A program made the position numbers and the translations under genes. Positions 7,444 through 15,935 of a stretch of DNA of 47,173 nt are shown piece by piece. How positions within the stretch are numbered: position 1 is the stretch's first letter; the number at the start of each line of letters is the position of its first letter. The notes under the pieces were generated by a model. It did not search any database. It was given only the letters and a program-made list of their open reading frames with translations, and was not told where the DNA came from. This DNA comes from Deltaproteobacteria bacterium (GTDB lineage Bacteria > Desulfobacterota > Desulfomonilia > UBA1062). The DNA is taken from positions 1 to 47,173 of the forward strand of contig WFSG01000016.1 in NCBI GenBank assembly GCA_015486075.1. Direction: 5' to 3'.

Positions 7444-8049
7444 TTGCAGATATCAGCAACAGATGTAAAGAAATTAAGGGAGAAAACAGGTGTTGGTTTC
7501 ATGGATTGCAAGAGGGCTCTTGAGGAGACCAACGGCGACTTTGACAAGGCCATAGAACTCTTGAGAAAGAGGGGCATAGCCGTTGCCCAGAAGAGGTCAG
7601 GCAGGGTTGCTGCACAGGGCGTGGTAGGTTCCTATATACACATGGGAGGTAAGATTGGTGTACTGGTCGAGGTGAATTGCGAGACCGACTTTGTTGCAAA
7701 GTCCGACGAGTTCAAGAACTTTGTCAAGGATATTGCCATGCACATAGCTGCATCTAACCCCAGGTGGCTAGCAAGGGAAGATGTACCTACCGAGGTATTG
7801 GAAAAGGAAAAGGACATCCTGAGGGAGCAGGCAGAAAAGTCAGGTAAGCCCGAGAAGGTTATTGACAAGATCGTGGAGGGCAAGTTATCAAAATTCTTTA
7901 CTGAAAATTGTCTTATGGAACAGCCATTTGTAAAGAATACAGATATTACCATAAAGCAATACCTCGACGAGCTCATGGGCAAGACCGGCGAGAAGTGTAT
8001 AATAAGGCGCTTTACCAGGTACCAGATGGGGGAGGAACTTGAAGCCTAG
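7444..8049 (+). CDS. tsf: Translation elongation factor Ts (short form)
   Basis: A guanine nucleotide exchange factor for EF-Tu, 201 residues, matching the short form of EF-Ts found in many bacteria rather than the roughly 280-residue E. coli form. The N-terminal UBA-like domain reads '[20 protein letters not shown]' and the core begins '[20 protein letters not shown]', both diagnostic. The start is TTG 7444 with AGGAGGT (7431-7437) at good distance. The last codons overlap the start of pyrH by 11 bases, so the two are translationally coupled. Confidence 0.96.
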   Translation: MQISATDVKKLREKTGVGFMDCKRALEETNGDFDKAIELLRKRGIAVAQKRSGRVAAQGVVGSYIHMGGKIGVLVEVNCETDFVAKSDEFKNFVKDIAMHIAASNPRWLAREDVPTEVLEKEKDILREQAEKSGKPEKVIDKIVEGKLSKFFTENCLMEQPFVKNTDITIKQYLDELMGKTGEKCIIRRFTRYQMGEELEA

Positions 8050-8761
8050 GTATTCCCGCATACTACTGAAATTGAGCGGTGAGGCCCTTGCAGGTAGTAC
8101 TGGCTATGGTATTGACACCAACGTGTTAATGTCTATCACCGCGGGAATCAAAGGGGCCCACTCCATGGGTACGGATATTTCCATAGTCATAGGGGGCGGC
8201 AATATTCTGCGGGGAGTAGGAAACGCTATAGTTAAAGATAGGGTTACCGCCGATTACATGGGTATGTTCGCAACGGTTATAAATGCCCTTGCATTGCAAG
8301 ACTCGATAGTCTCCCACGGCATGGAGTGTAGGGTAATGAGCGCCATCGAGGTTACTGGTGTAATCGAACCATTCGTAAGGGCCAGGGCGCTAAAACACCT
8401 GGAAAAAGGGAGAGTGCTTGTGTTTGCTGGTGGTACAGGTTCACCGTTTTTCACCACGGACACAACTGCTGCGCTAAGGGCACTGGAGATAGGCGCTGAC
8501 GTGCTTATAAAGGCAACAAAGGTGGATGGCGTCTACAATAAGGATCCCGAGAAATACCCTGATGCCGAGTTTTACCCGGTCGTAAACTACAACCAGGCCC
8601 TAGAACAAAGACTTGGCGTGATGGACATGGCTGCAATCAGCCTTTGCAGGGACAACGGGCTAGAGATCCGTGTTATAAGCATAAAGGATCCAATGAACCT
8701 GAAAAGGCTGCTTGAAGGCAATGAAATAGGCTCAGTAGTACGGAGGGTTGACAATGATTAA
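8039..8761 (+). CDS. pyrH: Uridylate kinase
   Basis: A 240-residue UMP kinase of the amino-acid-kinase fold, converting UMP to UDP in pyrimidine nucleotide synthesis. Recognisable segments are '[13 protein letters not shown]', '[11 protein letters not shown]', '[18 protein letters not shown]', '[20 protein letters not shown]' and '[13 protein letters not shown]'. The start is TTG 8039 within the 3' end of tsf, with GGAGG only a few bases before it. The 3' end overlaps frr by 8 bases. Bacterial PyrH is hexameric and typically regulated by GTP and UTP; nothing odd is seen in its length or motifs. Confidence 0.96.
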   Translation: MKPRYSRILLKLSGEALAGSTGYGIDTNVLMSITAGIKGAHSMGTDISIVIGGGNILRGVGNAIVKDRVTADYMGMFATVINALALQDSIVSHGMECRVMSAIEVTGVIEPFVRARALKHLEKGRVLVFAGGTGSPFFTTDTTAALRALEIGADVLIKATKVDGVYNKDPEKYPDAEFYPVVNYNQALEQRLGVMDMAAISLCRDNGLEIRVISIKDPMNLKRLLEGNEIGSVVRRVDND

Positions 8762-9311
8762 CGAGGTCAAGCAGGAGCTTAAAAAAAAGTTTGAAGATGC
8801 CATAGAAGCCATGAGGCAGTCCTTATCCAAGATAAGGACTGGCAAGGCCTCAGTTGGCCTGCTAGATGGCCTGATGGTGGATTACTACGGGAGTCCAACA
8901 CCCATAAATCAGCTTGCCACACTTTCTACCCCAGAACCAAGGCTCATTGCAATTCAGCCATGGGACAAGGGGGCACTTGCCAGCATTGAAAAGGCCATAC
9001 TCAAGTCAGAGCTAGGCCTTAACCCAAATAACGATGGTAAGATAATAAGAATTCCCATACCGCCACTAACTGAGGAAAGAAGGAAAGAGCTTGTAAAAAT
9101 GGTGAAGAAAATAGCCGAAGAATTCCGCGTGGAGATAAGGAACCACAGGAGAGAGGCAAACACCATGCTGAAGGACATGGAAAAGGATAAAGAGATAACA
9201 AAAGACGAACTTAAGAAGGCCCTTGACGATGTCCAGGAACTCACAAACAAGTATATGAAAGAGATTGACCAGCTTTCAGGAGAAAAAGAGAAAGAGATAA
9301 TGGAGATATAA
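8754..9311 (+). CDS. frr: Ribosome recycling factor
   Basis: A 185-residue protein, exactly the usual length. It splits post-termination ribosomes together with EF-G. The long helices of domain I ('FEDAIEAMRQSLSKIRTGKASVGLLDGLMVDYYGSPTPINQLA' and 'LTEERRKELVKMVKKIAEEFRVEIRNHRREAN') are unmistakable. ATG 8754 is chosen over an in-frame TTG at 8748 because GGAGGG (8742-8747) lies six bases before it and the length then matches the family. It ends the rpsB operon; uppS, cdsA and dxr, which follow in many genomes, are not here. Confidence 0.96.
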   Translation: MINEVKQELKKKFEDAIEAMRQSLSKIRTGKASVGLLDGLMVDYYGSPTPINQLATLSTPEPRLIAIQPWDKGALASIEKAILKSELGLNPNNDGKIIRIPIPPLTEERRKELVKMVKKIAEEFRVEIRNHRREANTMLKDMEKDKEITKDELKKALDDVQELTNKYMKEIDQLSGEKEKEIMEI

Positions 9312-9356
9312 AGTTGTCCAAAGTTCTTGACGCATAGATAAACTATGATGCACAAT

Positions 9357-9385
9357 GGTTATACTTTAATTATCTAGCCATAACC
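9357..9385. promoter_or_regulatory. Inverted repeat just upstream of the tandem RHH gene
   Basis: GGTTAT (9357-9362) is exactly inverted as ATAACC (9380-9385), one base upstream of the GGGGAGG ribosome site at 9386. The ribosome site and start codon of the next gene follow directly. It could be an operator for the encoded DNA-binding protein or a small hairpin over the ribosome site; this is inference. Confidence 0.35.
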
Positions 9386-9396
9386 GGGGAGGTACA

Positions 9397-9969
9397 ATGT
9401 CAAGTCCAAACAGAACCAATCAAAATTATGCACGGTTTATGATGTATTTTAAGCCATCTACCCTTAACGAGTTACGGGTGTTATCCCGCATGTTAAACAT
9501 AGCCATGGTGGATTTCGTAAACGCTGCAATGCAAGCGTACGTGTTTGCCAGGGAAAAGGAGATCGGGACAAAGATACCTCCCCGCAAGCAAAAGAGGTAT
9601 GTTGGTCCGAGAACAGAGTTGCTTCAAAACAGGGTAAGGTATGTAATGAGGCTTGAGAAAGACGTGGTTGAAAGACTGAGAGATATTGCATATTTTGATA
9701 ACCAGAGGTTCACCAATGTATGCGACGAGGCCCTCTCAGACTTTATAAGGTTCACGAAACAGGCAAAGAACCTGAATAACGTGTGGTTGTCCCGCTCCGA
9801 TGTAGAGGCAATCAGGGGAAGGAAAAGCCTAAAGTCCAGTAAGACCGTGAGGGAATTGCTCAGTAAATACATGAATGTGGAAAACCAGGGCCGAGACAAG
9901 AAGGTTGTAGAGAAAAAGATGCGATCTGGGAGAAAGCCAATGAAAAAAAGGCGGGTGCGCTTCAGGTAG
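9397..9969 (+). CDS. Basic protein with two ribbon-helix-helix-like segments (unknown function)
   Basis: I do not recognise a named family. The 190-residue protein holds two segments with the strand-helix-turn-helix pattern of ribbon-helix-helix DNA-binding proteins. One is at about 14-52 ('MMYFKPSTLNELRVLSRMLN' then 'MVDFVNAAMQAYVFA') and one at about 80-120 ('YVMRLEKDVVERLRDIAYFD' then 'FTNVCDEALSDFIRF'). Both share a hydrophobic strand, an E/R-rich first helix and an A-x-x-x-Y/F second helix. The tail (166-190) is very basic, ending KKRRVRFR. RHH proteins usually act as dimers; two in one chain could form an intramolecular pair. GGGGAGGTACA precedes ATG 9397 and an inverted repeat lies upstream. 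It follows frr by 85 bases and may be transcribed with it. Confidence 0.6.
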   Translation: MSSPNRTNQNYARFMMYFKPSTLNELRVLSRMLNIAMVDFVNAAMQAYVFAREKEIGTKIPPRKQKRYVGPRTELLQNRVRYVMRLEKDVVERLRDIAYFDNQRFTNVCDEALSDFIRFTKQAKNLNNVWLSRSDVEAIRGRKSLKSSKTVRELLSKYMNVENQGRDKKVVEKKMRSGRKPMKKRRVRFR

Positions 9970-10029
9970 AAAGTTGGAGAAAAACACAACCAAACCTACA
10001 CAGGGCATAGGCCTTAGCCTCAGTACTCA

Positions 10030-11490
10030 ATGAAAAGAGATAGCCTCTACTGGTTCGGCGCGGTATTTCTTGGCTTGATTGCATGTATATTATTATACAC
10101 CTGCCTTGGTTATCTATTGGTAAGAACACATGCAACCTTTATATCGGCCGAGATGCAGATCTTCGCACATTTCCACATGATACCCGTTGTGCTACCTGGT
10201 GATGTATATATAACTTCAAAACTGCACCTACTCGGTAGCTCGTTGTTCTTTGGACTTACCCTGGGCACATTTATCGCGATCATTGCATCCATACTATCCA
10301 TACCTATCTGGATAAGGAAAAGGGTAGGGGTAAAGTTCGGCATGCTTACATACGTTCTACTTGCAACTATAGCATGCATTCTTGGTTACAGCAAGGAGAT
10401 GCCAGTTCCATCGCTGTTTACAGGTATGCTAGCCCCTAGCTTTTTCTTTTTACCATGGTGGGCTATTGCAAGACATGCAGTGCCCCAGGAGAGGCAGGTA
10501 ACAACATGGCCCGTGTTCTTTATTATCATCTTGCTACCCGGCCTGGTCTTGCTACCTGGCCTAAACTATACCCGGGTAAGGGACATGATGGTAAGCACCC
10601 CAATACTAAGGAGCCTCAGCAGGTTTTACTATGACCATACCCTTCTTGCCGCGCACGTGATAAAGCCTATCAAGTACAGGACGCAAAATGTGATTGCCAT
10701 ACCACCAGATACCAGGGTCGTTGCATTCTCACCCCCTGGTACGCTATGGGTAAGGACAGCCAAGCCCTGTTCAATGAACGGGATAGCATTTGCTGTAAAC
10801 CAGACAAGGCTAAATTGTCCTCATGTCCTAGTAAAAGACACAACAGAGCTGAACAGGGATAACGAGCTTGTTGATAAGGCAAGTATTGCCCTCGACTTTA
10901 ACAGGTCTATTCGTAGGACCATAGGGACTTTCCTGCACGGGCCAGAGTTGCTCGTACCTTTATTCTTACTGGGCTGGATCTCGGCCATTCTATCTCGCTT
11001 ATACACCACGAGGGGATTTGCGGCTATTGTTCTTATATTGGCGTATTACGCGCTCTTTATGCCGTCTTTAAGGGGTATTTACATAACAAGAAAGGTAATG
11101 CATGATCCTGGCCTTGTGCACGAGTATGCTATCTCCGAAAGCCGGGAAAAAAGATATGCGTGCCTTGTTACCCATCCTGAGAGGCTGAATCCATCTGAGC
11201 TCAAAAGACTCGCCAGGGACGACAACCCAGGGACCAGGCTGAATGCCCTTATTGAAATGGGCAGGAGACATAGCTCTAGGTTTATCCCGGACCTAATACG
11301 TGGGGCAAGGGATCCACAGTTAAACGTAAGGACAAAGGCGTGCGAGGCGCTTGGTGTCATCGGTGGCAAACGTGCACTTCGTGAGCTAGAGGAAGTACTT
11401 AACACAGAGACCAACTGGTACGTGAGGGACTATGCATACAATGCAGCATGCAGGATAAGGCCTATCGCAGCCGTAGTAGACGCCCCCTGA
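10030..11490 (+). CDS. Multi-pass membrane protein with C-terminal HEAT repeats (unknown function)
   Basis: A 486-residue protein not recognised as a named family. Hydrophobic segments suggest about seven membrane helices. The first is at residues 8-31. Four more lie between about 67 and 178, and two lie near 310-355 after a soluble loop of about 130 residues. The loop contains 'IPPDTRVVAFSPPGTLWVRT'. The C-terminal part, about 385-480, reads as two or three HEAT-like repeats: 'LNPSELKRLARDDNPGTRLNALIEMG', 'FIPDLIRGARDPQLNVRTKACEALGVIG' and 'ALRELEEVLNTETNWYVRDYAYNAACRI'. HEAT repeats normally bind proteins. The arrangement suggests a membrane scaffold, but no function can be given. It ends 3 bases from the convergent gene at 11494. 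Confidence 0.6.
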   Translation: MKRDSLYWFGAVFLGLIACILLYTCLGYLLVRTHATFISAEMQIFAHFHMIPVVLPGDVYITSKLHLLGSSLFFGLTLGTFIAIIASILSIPIWIRKRVGVKFGMLTYVLLATIACILGYSKEMPVPSLFTGMLAPSFFFLPWWAIARHAVPQERQVTTWPVFFIIILLPGLVLLPGLNYTRVRDMMVSTPILRSLSRFYYDHTLLAAHVIKPIKYRTQNVIAIPPDTRVVAFSPPGTLWVRTAKPCSMNGIAFAVNQTRLNCPHVLVKDTTELNRDNELVDKASIALDFNRSIRRTIGTFLHGPELLVPLFLLGWISAILSRLYTTRGFAAIVLILAYYALFMPSLRGIYITRKVMHDPGLVHEYAISESREKRYACLVTHPERLNPSELKRLARDDNPGTRLNALIEMGRRHSSRFIPDLIRGARDPQLNVRTKACEALGVIGGKRALRELEEVLNTETNWYVRDYAYNAACRIRPIAAVVDAP

Positions 11491-11493
11491 ATT

Positions 11494-12267
11494 TTACGGC
11501 AAAAGCAGGTCCTGTATGCGTAGCATGAACGTACCGAGTTTTCCTCCGTATTCCGGGGATCCCTCCACGGAGACATCGCCATCAGCCATGGCCTGAACCG
11601 TGTCCTTTGACTCGGCCATGACCTTGTATGCCCCCTCTATACCATTAAACTTCATATGCAGGAACGGCGCCTTCCTCGTGTACAGGCCGTGACCAGACTT
11701 TGTTTTACCTGCCTTCACCCTCAAGTAGGCAGCAGGCCCGCTTGGCTGTACTGAGAGCTGGTATATCCTGTCTGGTTGCTTGGAAGTCCACTCCATCATG
11801 TCCTCATCTCCCCCCTTGTTCAGCTGGCTCAAGGCATTGGTTACCATGTACATAATCATCTTTATCTTCAATTCTCTTTTTGCGGGGTCCTTTGGATTCT
11901 TATTCGGCATGAGCATGGTCAGGCCGATGAAAAGGGGGATAAGCTTTAAGAGTAGCCTTACGTGGTGAAGACCCTTGAGCCTGGGGAATACAACCTTGCC
12001 CGTAAACATGCCGTTCATGTCCTCAACGCTCTTGAAGATAAAGGCAATATCCGGGCTTGGATGTCTACCCTGGTATACCTCTAACCTGGATGCAGCGAAC
12101 TCCAAGTAGGTGCCAATGTCTGTATCCTTCACGGCAAACTGCACAATACCATCCACGCCTTTCAATAGCCTTGTTACCGGGTCATCAGCCTCATCATAAA
12201 GCACCTTGAACAGGGGCAGCACTGACATCCTTATTATCCTGTTTGTAAGCATTGTCTTATCAGCCAT
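11494..12267 (-). CDS. Conserved hypothetical protein, SCP2-like lipid-binding candidate
   Basis: A 257-residue soluble protein except for one hydrophobic stretch ('LLLKLIPLFIGLTMLMP', about 105-121). The N-terminal 'SPDIAFIFKSVEDMNGMFTGKVVFPRLKG' and the C-terminal 'FLHMKFNGIEGAYKVMAESKDTVQAMADGDVSVEGSPEYGGKLG' resemble the strand-helix pattern and 'G-x-x-x-x-x-G-x-P' feature of SCP2 sterol/lipid carrier domains. The match is by eye and only partial. It is the last gene of the TetR-transketolase unit, 29 bases after the transketolase C-terminal subunit gene. Its link with sugar metabolism is unexplained. A lipid- or acyl-binding role is inference. Confidence 0.45.
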   Translation of the reverse strand: MADKTMLTNRIIRMSVLPLFKVLYDEADDPVTRLLKGVDGIVQFAVKDTDIGTYLEFAASRLEVYQGRHPSPDIAFIFKSVEDMNGMFTGKVVFPRLKGLHHVRLLLKLIPLFIGLTMLMPNKNPKDPAKRELKIKMIMYMVTNALSQLNKGGDEDMMEWTSKQPDRIYQLSVQPSGPAAYLRVKAGKTKSGHGLYTRKAPFLHMKFNGIEGAYKVMAESKDTVQAMADGDVSVEGSPEYGGKLGTFMLRIQDLLLP

Positions 12268-12296
12268 GACAATCTCCGTTTAGTGAATTATATATC

Positions 12297-13304
12297 TTAT
12301 GTCTCGTCTTCCCAGTCCTCGTCTTCCTCTATCTCTTTACCCATGAGCTCGGATGCAGCCTCGGCTATTCCATCCGCATCTATCTTGTAGTAATGGTAGA
12401 GATCCTCGGGATAACCCACGATTGCATAGATATCTGGTATACCAAGCTTCTTAAACGCACAGGCCTTGCCACTCTCTATAATTACTTCGGCCACGGCAGA
12501 GCCAAGGCCACCAACGATGTTATGCTCTTCTACGGTTATTATTCTCCTTGTTTCCTTCACAGCCTCTATAATAACATCCCTATCAATGGGTTTTACTGTG
12601 TGCATATTTATGACCCTCACGCTTAGGCCCTGTTTCTCCAGGACCTCAGCTGCCCGCATGGCCTGTAAAACACCAACCCCGCATGCTATTATGGTGAGAT
12701 CCGTGCCATCCCTCATCTTGACAGCCTTTCCAATCTCAAAGCCATAATCCTTGTTCTTGTATGCAGGAGGTTCAAAACCCCTTCCTATCCTTATGTACAC
12801 GGGCCCTGGCCACTCCATTGACGCAACAACCGCGTTGCCTGTCTCTATTCCGTCTGCGGGTACAATAACAGTCATATTCGCAAAAGACCTCATTACAGCT
12901 ATATCCTCGGTGCAGTGATGAGTAGTGCCTGCCTGGCCGAATGATATACCGGCATGCGTTGCAATTATCTTTACGTTCAAGTTCTGATAGCATATATCTG
13001 TACGTACCTGTTCCGCGCTCCTCAGCGAGGTGAACACAGCAAATGTCGATACAACGGGCCTGAGCCCTGCAAGGGCAAGACCTGCTGCTATACCAAACAT
13101 GGAGTTCTCAGCAATCCCGACATTTATGAAACGATCAGGGAACTTCTTCTCGAATCTCCCTATCTTTGTGGATTTTGCCAGGTCAGCCGTCATGGCTATT
13201 ATATCAGTGTACTTCTCACCTAGCTGGCTCAACACGTCGCCGTATATCTCGGCCTGTGTAAGCCTATCACCGTCCTCAACAGTCCAGGTCATTCCTTCAG
13301 CCAT
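12297..13304 (-). CDS. Transketolase, C-terminal subunit (split transketolase)
   Basis: A 335-residue protein with the pyrimidine-binding and C-terminal domains of transketolase. 'DIIAMTADLAKSTKIGRFEKKFPDRFINVGIAENSMFGIAAGLALAG' carries the conserved glutamate (VGIAEN) that activates thiamine diphosphate. 'GISFGQAGTTHHCTEDIAVMRS' follows, and the C-terminal domain begins near 'GKAVKMRDGTDLTIIACG'. It pairs with the N-terminal subunit encoded 16 bases upstream to transfer two-carbon units between sugar phosphates. Split transketolases are common in anaerobes and archaea. The chain ends in an acidic tail (KEIEEDEDWEDET). Confidence 0.93.
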   Translation of the reverse strand: MAEGMTWTVEDGDRLTQAEIYGDVLSQLGEKYTDIIAMTADLAKSTKIGRFEKKFPDRFINVGIAENSMFGIAAGLALAGLRPVVSTFAVFTSLRSAEQVRTDICYQNLNVKIIATHAGISFGQAGTTHHCTEDIAVMRSFANMTVIVPADGIETGNAVVASMEWPGPVYIRIGRGFEPPAYKNKDYGFEIGKAVKMRDGTDLTIIACGVGVLQAMRAAEVLEKQGLSVRVINMHTVKPIDRDVIIEAVKETRRIITVEEHNIVGGLGSAVAEVIIESGKACAFKKLGIPDIYAIVGYPEDLYHYYKIDADGIAEAASELMGKEIEEDEDWEDET

Positions 13305-13320
13305 TTTTAACCTCCTTTGT

Positions 13321-14169
13321 TTAAGCTAGTATCCCGGAATAATAGCGGTCTATAGACTCAAGCGCCTTGTCCCTTAAGTCAGAATCCAGGCCACCATAAT
13401 GCCACCTAAATTCATTCTCCATGAAGTCAACGCCCTTGCCCTTTATGGTGTCGCATATGATAACGGTTGGTTTACCCTTTGTTTCCTGTGCTTTCTCTAT
13501 GGCATCCCCAATCTGGGCAAAATCATGGCCGTCTATCCTTATGGTCTCCCAGCCAAATATATTGAACTTTTCCTCAATGGGTTCAAGTGTTGTTATATCC
13601 TCAGTTGGTCCATCTATCATGAGCTTGTTGCGATCAACGAGCCCTGTAAGGTTATCCAACCCGTGATGAGCAGCTATGATGGATGCCTCCCACACAGAGC
13701 CCTCGCAGAGTTCACCATCGCCCATCATGACATACGTGCGCCAAGATTTGCCCATCTTTTTTGCACCAAGGGCAAGGCCTACACCAATTGCAAGACCGTG
13801 GCCCAGAGAGCCGGTTGATGCATCACAACCAGGCACCTTTAGCCTGTCCAGGTGCATTCCAAATGGTGATCCTGTCTTGTTGAAGTCCTTGAGCTGTTCC
13901 CTGTCAAAGTAGCCTTTATCGCCGAGTATGGCCGCCCATCCAAGACCGCCGTGGCCCTTGCTCAGGATCATCCTGTCCCTGTCTTTCCAGTCAGGTCTCT
14001 TGGGGTCTATGTTCAGGTACTTATAGTAAAGCGCGACAAGGACGTCTGTCTGGCTCAACGATCCGCCTATGTGTCCGCCTCCTGCTGTGAACGTGATTTC
14101 CACGATCATCTTCCTGATCTGCCATGACTTTTTGTGAAGCTCCTTGATCTCTTCATCACCTAGCGGCAT
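13321..14169 (-). CDS. Transketolase, N-terminal subunit (split transketolase)
   Basis: A 282-residue subunit with the thiamine-diphosphate-binding half of transketolase. The motif 'GDGELCEGSVWEASIIAAHHGLDNLTGLVDRNK' is the classic GDG-x(24-27)-N cofactor site. 'SKGHGGLGWAAIL' and 'STGSLGHGLAIGVGLALGAK' are also typical. It begins at ATG 14169 after a GGAGG-type site and lies 16 bases after the end of the TetR gene, so regulator and both subunits form one operon. With the C-terminal subunit it should run the non-oxidative pentose phosphate exchange of ketol groups, likely supplying ribose and erythrose phosphates in an anaerobe. Confidence 0.94.
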   Translation of the reverse strand: MPLGDEEIKELHKKSWQIRKMIVEITFTAGGGHIGGSLSQTDVLVALYYKYLNIDPKRPDWKDRDRMILSKGHGGLGWAAILGDKGYFDREQLKDFNKTGSPFGMHLDRLKVPGCDASTGSLGHGLAIGVGLALGAKKMGKSWRTYVMMGDGELCEGSVWEASIIAAHHGLDNLTGLVDRNKLMIDGPTEDITTLEPIEEKFNIFGWETIRIDGHDFAQIGDAIEKAQETKGKPTVIICDTIKGKGVDFMENEFRWHYGGLDSDLRDKALESIDRYYSGILA

Positions 14170-14185
14170 ACAGTAAAACCTCCTT

Positions 14186-14836
14186 TCAGTGTTTTCCAGA
14201 AGGCCTGGACAAGGCCTTCCTTAATATCTTTATTGTGTTGTCTATAACGTGATCCGTTTCTGAATTATTATCAAGAAATTCCTCTTGCCTGAGCTTTAGA
14301 TAGAGCGATACCTGGGAGAATGCAAACATCATCAGGTGATTGTCTAAAAAAAATGCGAGCGCATCAATATCTATGCCATCATTACTTATGTGCCCGCTGT
14401 GTATACCATCTTGGATCAGCTTCTTAAAGAACTCGCTACCCACGCTCTCTATTCTCCTGGCATACTTCTCGGCAAAGTAGTCCATACCGCCGGAAAGCAG
14501 GTTTAAGTAAAGGTTGAGGTAATATGGTTTCTCTCTGGCAAAGCTGACAGGAAGCTCAAATATACGCCTTATCTTTGAAAATGTATCGGCATCAGTTTCT
14601 AGCACCCTGAAGAAATCTTCCCTCAGCATCCGTATGCCGTTTTCAAGGGTTTCCGAGAAAAGGTCCTCCTTGCTTGAGAAGTACTTGTACATGGACCCCA
14701 CAGAGATACCTGCCCTGGATGCAATGGTATTCACGTTTGCCTTGTGGAAACCATTTGCTGCAAATTCCCTGGCAGCAGTATCAAGCACCATGAGCTGCTT
14801 TTCCCTGGGAATATGCTTGAATGTATCTTTGGGCAT
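14186..14836 (-). CDS. TetR/AcrR family transcriptional regulator
   Basis: A 216-residue regulator with the TetR N-terminal helix-turn-helix '[38 protein letters not shown]' (residues about 25-62) and an unclassified C-terminal ligand domain. ATG 14836 (MPKDTFKH) is preferred because GGGAAGG lies just upstream. An in-frame GTG at 14875 would place the start inside an operator-like palindrome (14859-14876). That palindrome, AGTGAG-N6-CTCACT, sits directly after a predicted promoter, so the gene probably represses itself and the transketolase genes that follow in the same operon. The inducer is unknown. It is divergent from the Mrp gene. Confidence 0.85.
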   Translation of the reverse strand: MPKDTFKHIPREKQLMVLDTAAREFAANGFHKANVNTIASRAGISVGSMYKYFSSKEDLFSETLENGIRMLREDFFRVLETDADTFSKIRRIFELPVSFAREKPYYLNLYLNLLSGGMDYFAEKYARRIESVGSEFFKKLIQDGIHSGHISNDGIDIDALAFFLDNHLMMFAFSQVSLYLKLRQEEFLDNNSETDHVIDNTIKILRKALSRPSGKH

Positions 14837-14858
14837 ACGACCTTCCCTTATAGCAAAT

Positions 14859-14904
14859 AGTGAGCGATTACTCACTCTCTATAGTATTTTTTTCCTTGTG
14901 TCAA
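14859..14904 (-). promoter_or_regulatory. Promoter and palindromic operator of the TetR-transketolase operon
   Basis: On the minus strand TTGACA (14899-14904) and TATAGA (14878-14883) are 15 bases apart. They are followed immediately by AGTGAG-TAATCG-CTCACT (14859-14876), an 18-base palindrome with perfect 6-base arms. A repressor bound there would block transcription. The site could also influence the divergent Mrp gene. Confidence 0.6.
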
Positions 14905-15035
14905 CACTGTTCTTGATATTGTATGGATCAGGGATCCCATTAACTACAACTTGCGGAAACCATTGTATCTCCTTGCTATCAATGAATATGTATGTTACTA
15001 AAGCTCAGATTTTACCTGTAACAGGAGGAAACCAG

Positions 15036-15878
15036 ATGAATCAAAGGGGAAGGGACAAGCAAGAATCTCAGAAGCAACTGAAAGAGAGGCTTTCAAAGAT
15101 AAAGCATACCATTATGGTTATGAGTGGAAAGGGAGGGGTTGGCAAGTCAACCGTAGCAGTAAACCTTGCCATAGGACTCTCCCAGCAGGGCTATAAGGTT
15201 GGAATCCTCGATGCGGATATACACGGTCCAAACATACCAAAAATACTTGGCATAGAAGAGGAAAGATTACTTGCCGACGAAGAAGGCTCAATAAGGCCAG
15301 TAGAGGCACTTGGTACATTAAAGGTGGTATCTGTTGGCTACCTGTTGGATAGCAAGGATACCCCTGTTATATGGCGTGGGCCCATGAAGCACGGGGTTAT
15401 AAACCAGTTCCTCAAGGACGTGAACTGGGGCGAACTTGATTTCCTTGTGGTGGATCTCCCCCCTGGAACAGGTGACGAGCCACTTTCCATAGCCCAACTC
15501 ATAAAAAACACCGAGGGCGTGGAAGCCCCGCTTGCAGTGGTTGTTACAACGCCACAGGACGTGGCCTTGCTGGATTCCAGGAAGAGCATAGGTTTTGCCA
15601 GAGCCCTTGGTTTAGAGGTGCTGGGCGTGGTAGAGAACATGAGCGGGTTCAAGTGCCCACACTGCGGCAAGCCTATTGACCTGTTTAAAACAGGTGGAGG
15701 AGAGAAAGCTGCAAACGAACTTGGAGTCAGGTTCTTAGGTGCCGTGCCCATTGACCCGGATATTGTGACCGATACAGATGCTGGCGTGCCCTTTATTACC
15801 CATAAAAAGACATCGGATGCAACAAAGGCGTTTAAGAACATAGTATCCAATCTACTGGATGAATTTAAAACTACGTAG
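15036..15878 (+). CDS. mrp: Mrp/NBP35 family P-loop ATPase (iron-sulfur carrier)
   Basis: A 280-residue deviant-Walker-A ATPase. '[24 protein letters not shown]' carries the KGGVGKST loop near residues 29-37. '[16 protein letters not shown]' and '[16 protein letters not shown]' are switch and Walker-B segments. A CxxC pair (FKCPHCGK) in the last third is where dimeric family members hold a shared 4Fe-4S cluster for delivery to target enzymes. ATG 15036 follows ACAGGAGGAAACCAG, a strong ribosome site. The frame is open far upstream across the divergent TetR gene but that part is not coding. In a genome rich in iron-sulfur enzymes such a carrier is expected. Divergent from the TetR operon. Confidence 0.93.
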   Translation: MNQRGRDKQESQKQLKERLSKIKHTIMVMSGKGGVGKSTVAVNLAIGLSQQGYKVGILDADIHGPNIPKILGIEEERLLADEEGSIRPVEALGTLKVVSVGYLLDSKDTPVIWRGPMKHGVINQFLKDVNWGELDFLVVDLPPGTGDEPLSIAQLIKNTEGVEAPLAVVVTTPQDVALLDSRKSIGFARALGLEVLGVVENMSGFKCPHCGKPIDLFKTGGGEKAANELGVRFLGAVPIDPDIVTDTDAGVPFITHKKTSDATKAFKNIVSNLLDEFKTT

Positions 15879-15935
15879 GTTCAGTACATACTGGAACTGA
15901 CCATACATAAATAATTAAAATACCATGCATGGGAT

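Noticed and set aside
9327-9349. TTGACG and TATGAT upstream of the RHH gene considered as a promoter
   Set aside because: The spacing of 11 bases is too short for a sigma-70 promoter.
14634-15035. Upstream extension of the Mrp frame
   Set aside because: It runs antisense through the TetR gene, while AGGAGG lies just before ATG 15036, where the family homology begins.
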